Shown piece by piece: positions 63,653 through 64,000 of a stretch of 64,000 nt of DNA (position 1 is its first letter; every line of letters starts with the position of its first letter). Both the position numbers and the translations under genes were made by a program. Source of the DNA: Legionella_C sp048541585 (GTDB lineage: Bacteria; Pseudomonadota; Gammaproteobacteria; Legionellales; Legionellaceae); assembly GCF_048541585.1 (NCBI RefSeq), contig NZ_CP183303.1, forward strand, positions 1,550,001 to 1,614,000, written 5' to 3'. The notes beneath the pieces are model-generated. The model was not told the DNA's origin. It made no database searches and saw only the letters and a program-made list of their open reading frames with translations.

Positions 63653-64000
63653 TTATTCATCTTCATCATCTATACTAAAAGATGAGCCACAGCCACAAGT
63701 TGTTTTTGCATTTGGGTTGCGAATTACAAACTGTTCTCCTTGAATACCTTTTATATAATCAATTTCTGCCTCATGCAAAAATTGATAACTCATTGAATCA
63801 ACTAGCAACTTAACAGATGACTTTCCATCCGAGCAATGTTGGACAATAACCGTATCATCTGCCTGAATAGCTTCATCAAAGGTAAATCCATATTGAAATC
63901 CTGAGCAGCCACCACCAGTAATATAAACACGTAAATTCAGCTTAGGATTATCTTCCTCAGCAATTAAAGAAGCAACTTTATCAGCTGCGCTTATAGAGAA
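63653..64000 (-). CDS. erpA: Iron-sulfur cluster insertion protein ErpA (5' end cut by window)
   Basis: Translating the minus strand from 64000 to the TAA at 63653-63655 gives 115 residues of an A-type carrier. The three cluster cysteines are visible in RVYITGGGCSGFQYG and TTCGCGSSFSID. The first visible residues (FSISAADKVASLIAEEDNP) match the ErpA N-terminus, so only a few residues lie beyond the window edge. ErpA delivers [4Fe-4S] clusters to target enzymes. It ends in DDEDE, a short acidic tail absent from E. coli ErpA, which ends at GSSFSI. Confidence 0.93.
   Translation of the reverse strand, partial: FSISAADKVASLIAEEDNPKLNLRVYITGGGCSGFQYGFTFDEAIQADDTVIVQHCSDGKSSVKLLVDSMSYQFLHEAEIDYIKGIQGEQFVIRNPNAKTTCGCGSSFSIDDEDE

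Overview
The window looks like chromosomal DNA from a low-GC gammaproteobacterium of the Legionella type. The evidence is a type II secretion pseudopilin operon in the Legionella lspF / lspG-K layout, an M4 zinc metalloprotease of the ProA/Msp type, a secreted Sel1-repeat protein of the LpnE type, an EnhA-like L,D-transpeptidase, a eukaryotic-like Ser/Thr kinase, a cytochrome P450, and an A+T-rich codon bias throughout. Species is not decided. No phage, plasmid, CRISPR array or insertion sequence is visible.

Layout. 1-2.1 kb: a J-domain protein with a C-terminal NMGGN-repeat tail, tRNA-Arg(CCT) and a 2H-phosphoesterase. 2.3-8.9 kb (minus strand): lnt-leuS-lptE-holA-nadD, covering envelope lipoprotein acylation, LPS transport, tRNA charging, replication and NAD synthesis. 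9.2-11.8 kb: a two-gene lysine-degradation unit. 11.8-12.4 kb: a tandem array of a 134-bp hairpin repeat. 12.6-16.2 kb: a beta-oxidation pair. 16.3-20.5 kb: an exported M20 peptidase, the Sel1 protein and a Ser/Thr kinase. 20.6-24.8 kb (minus): gspF and gspG-H-I-J-K. 25-29 kb: glnA, a DUF4124 protein and htpG. 29.5-34 kb: the metalloprotease, an unusual GNAT and a P450. 34-38.1 kb: fis, argE and two unrecognised genes around an empty AT-rich stretch. 38.1-39.3 kb: a second tandem repeat (127 bp), a DUF1840 gene and a MITE-like element. 39.3-45.2 kb: selO and a five-gene redox/membrane cassette. 45.2-52.1 kb: lpxB with an oxidoreductase, rnhB, and rodA-mrdA-rlmH-rsfS. 52.1-54.7 kb: a second MITE-like copy, an Asp/Asn hydroxylase, a probable papain-fold cysteine protease and a half-size EamA protein. 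54.7-61.1 kb: a POT peptide transporter and hutU-hutH-aldehyde dehydrogenase. 61.1-61.6 kb: a minisatellite framed by the same hairpin repeats. 61.6-64 kb: rnhA, dnaQ, an L,D-transpeptidase and a partial erpA.

How it fits together. The metabolic genes (lysine and histidine catabolism, beta-oxidation, peptide uptake, glutamine synthetase, argE) suit an amino-acid-consuming intracellular bacterium. The T2SS genes supply the exporter for enzymes such as the M4 protease nearby. Candidate host-interaction proteins are scattered between housekeeping blocks: the J-domain/repeat protein, the kinase, the cysteine-protease-like protein, the 424-aa and 143-aa orphans and the P450. The clearest non-genic signal is a set of hairpin repeats (8-bp stem, 5-base loop) in which both stem arms change together, arranged as inverted pairs and locally amplified in tandem.
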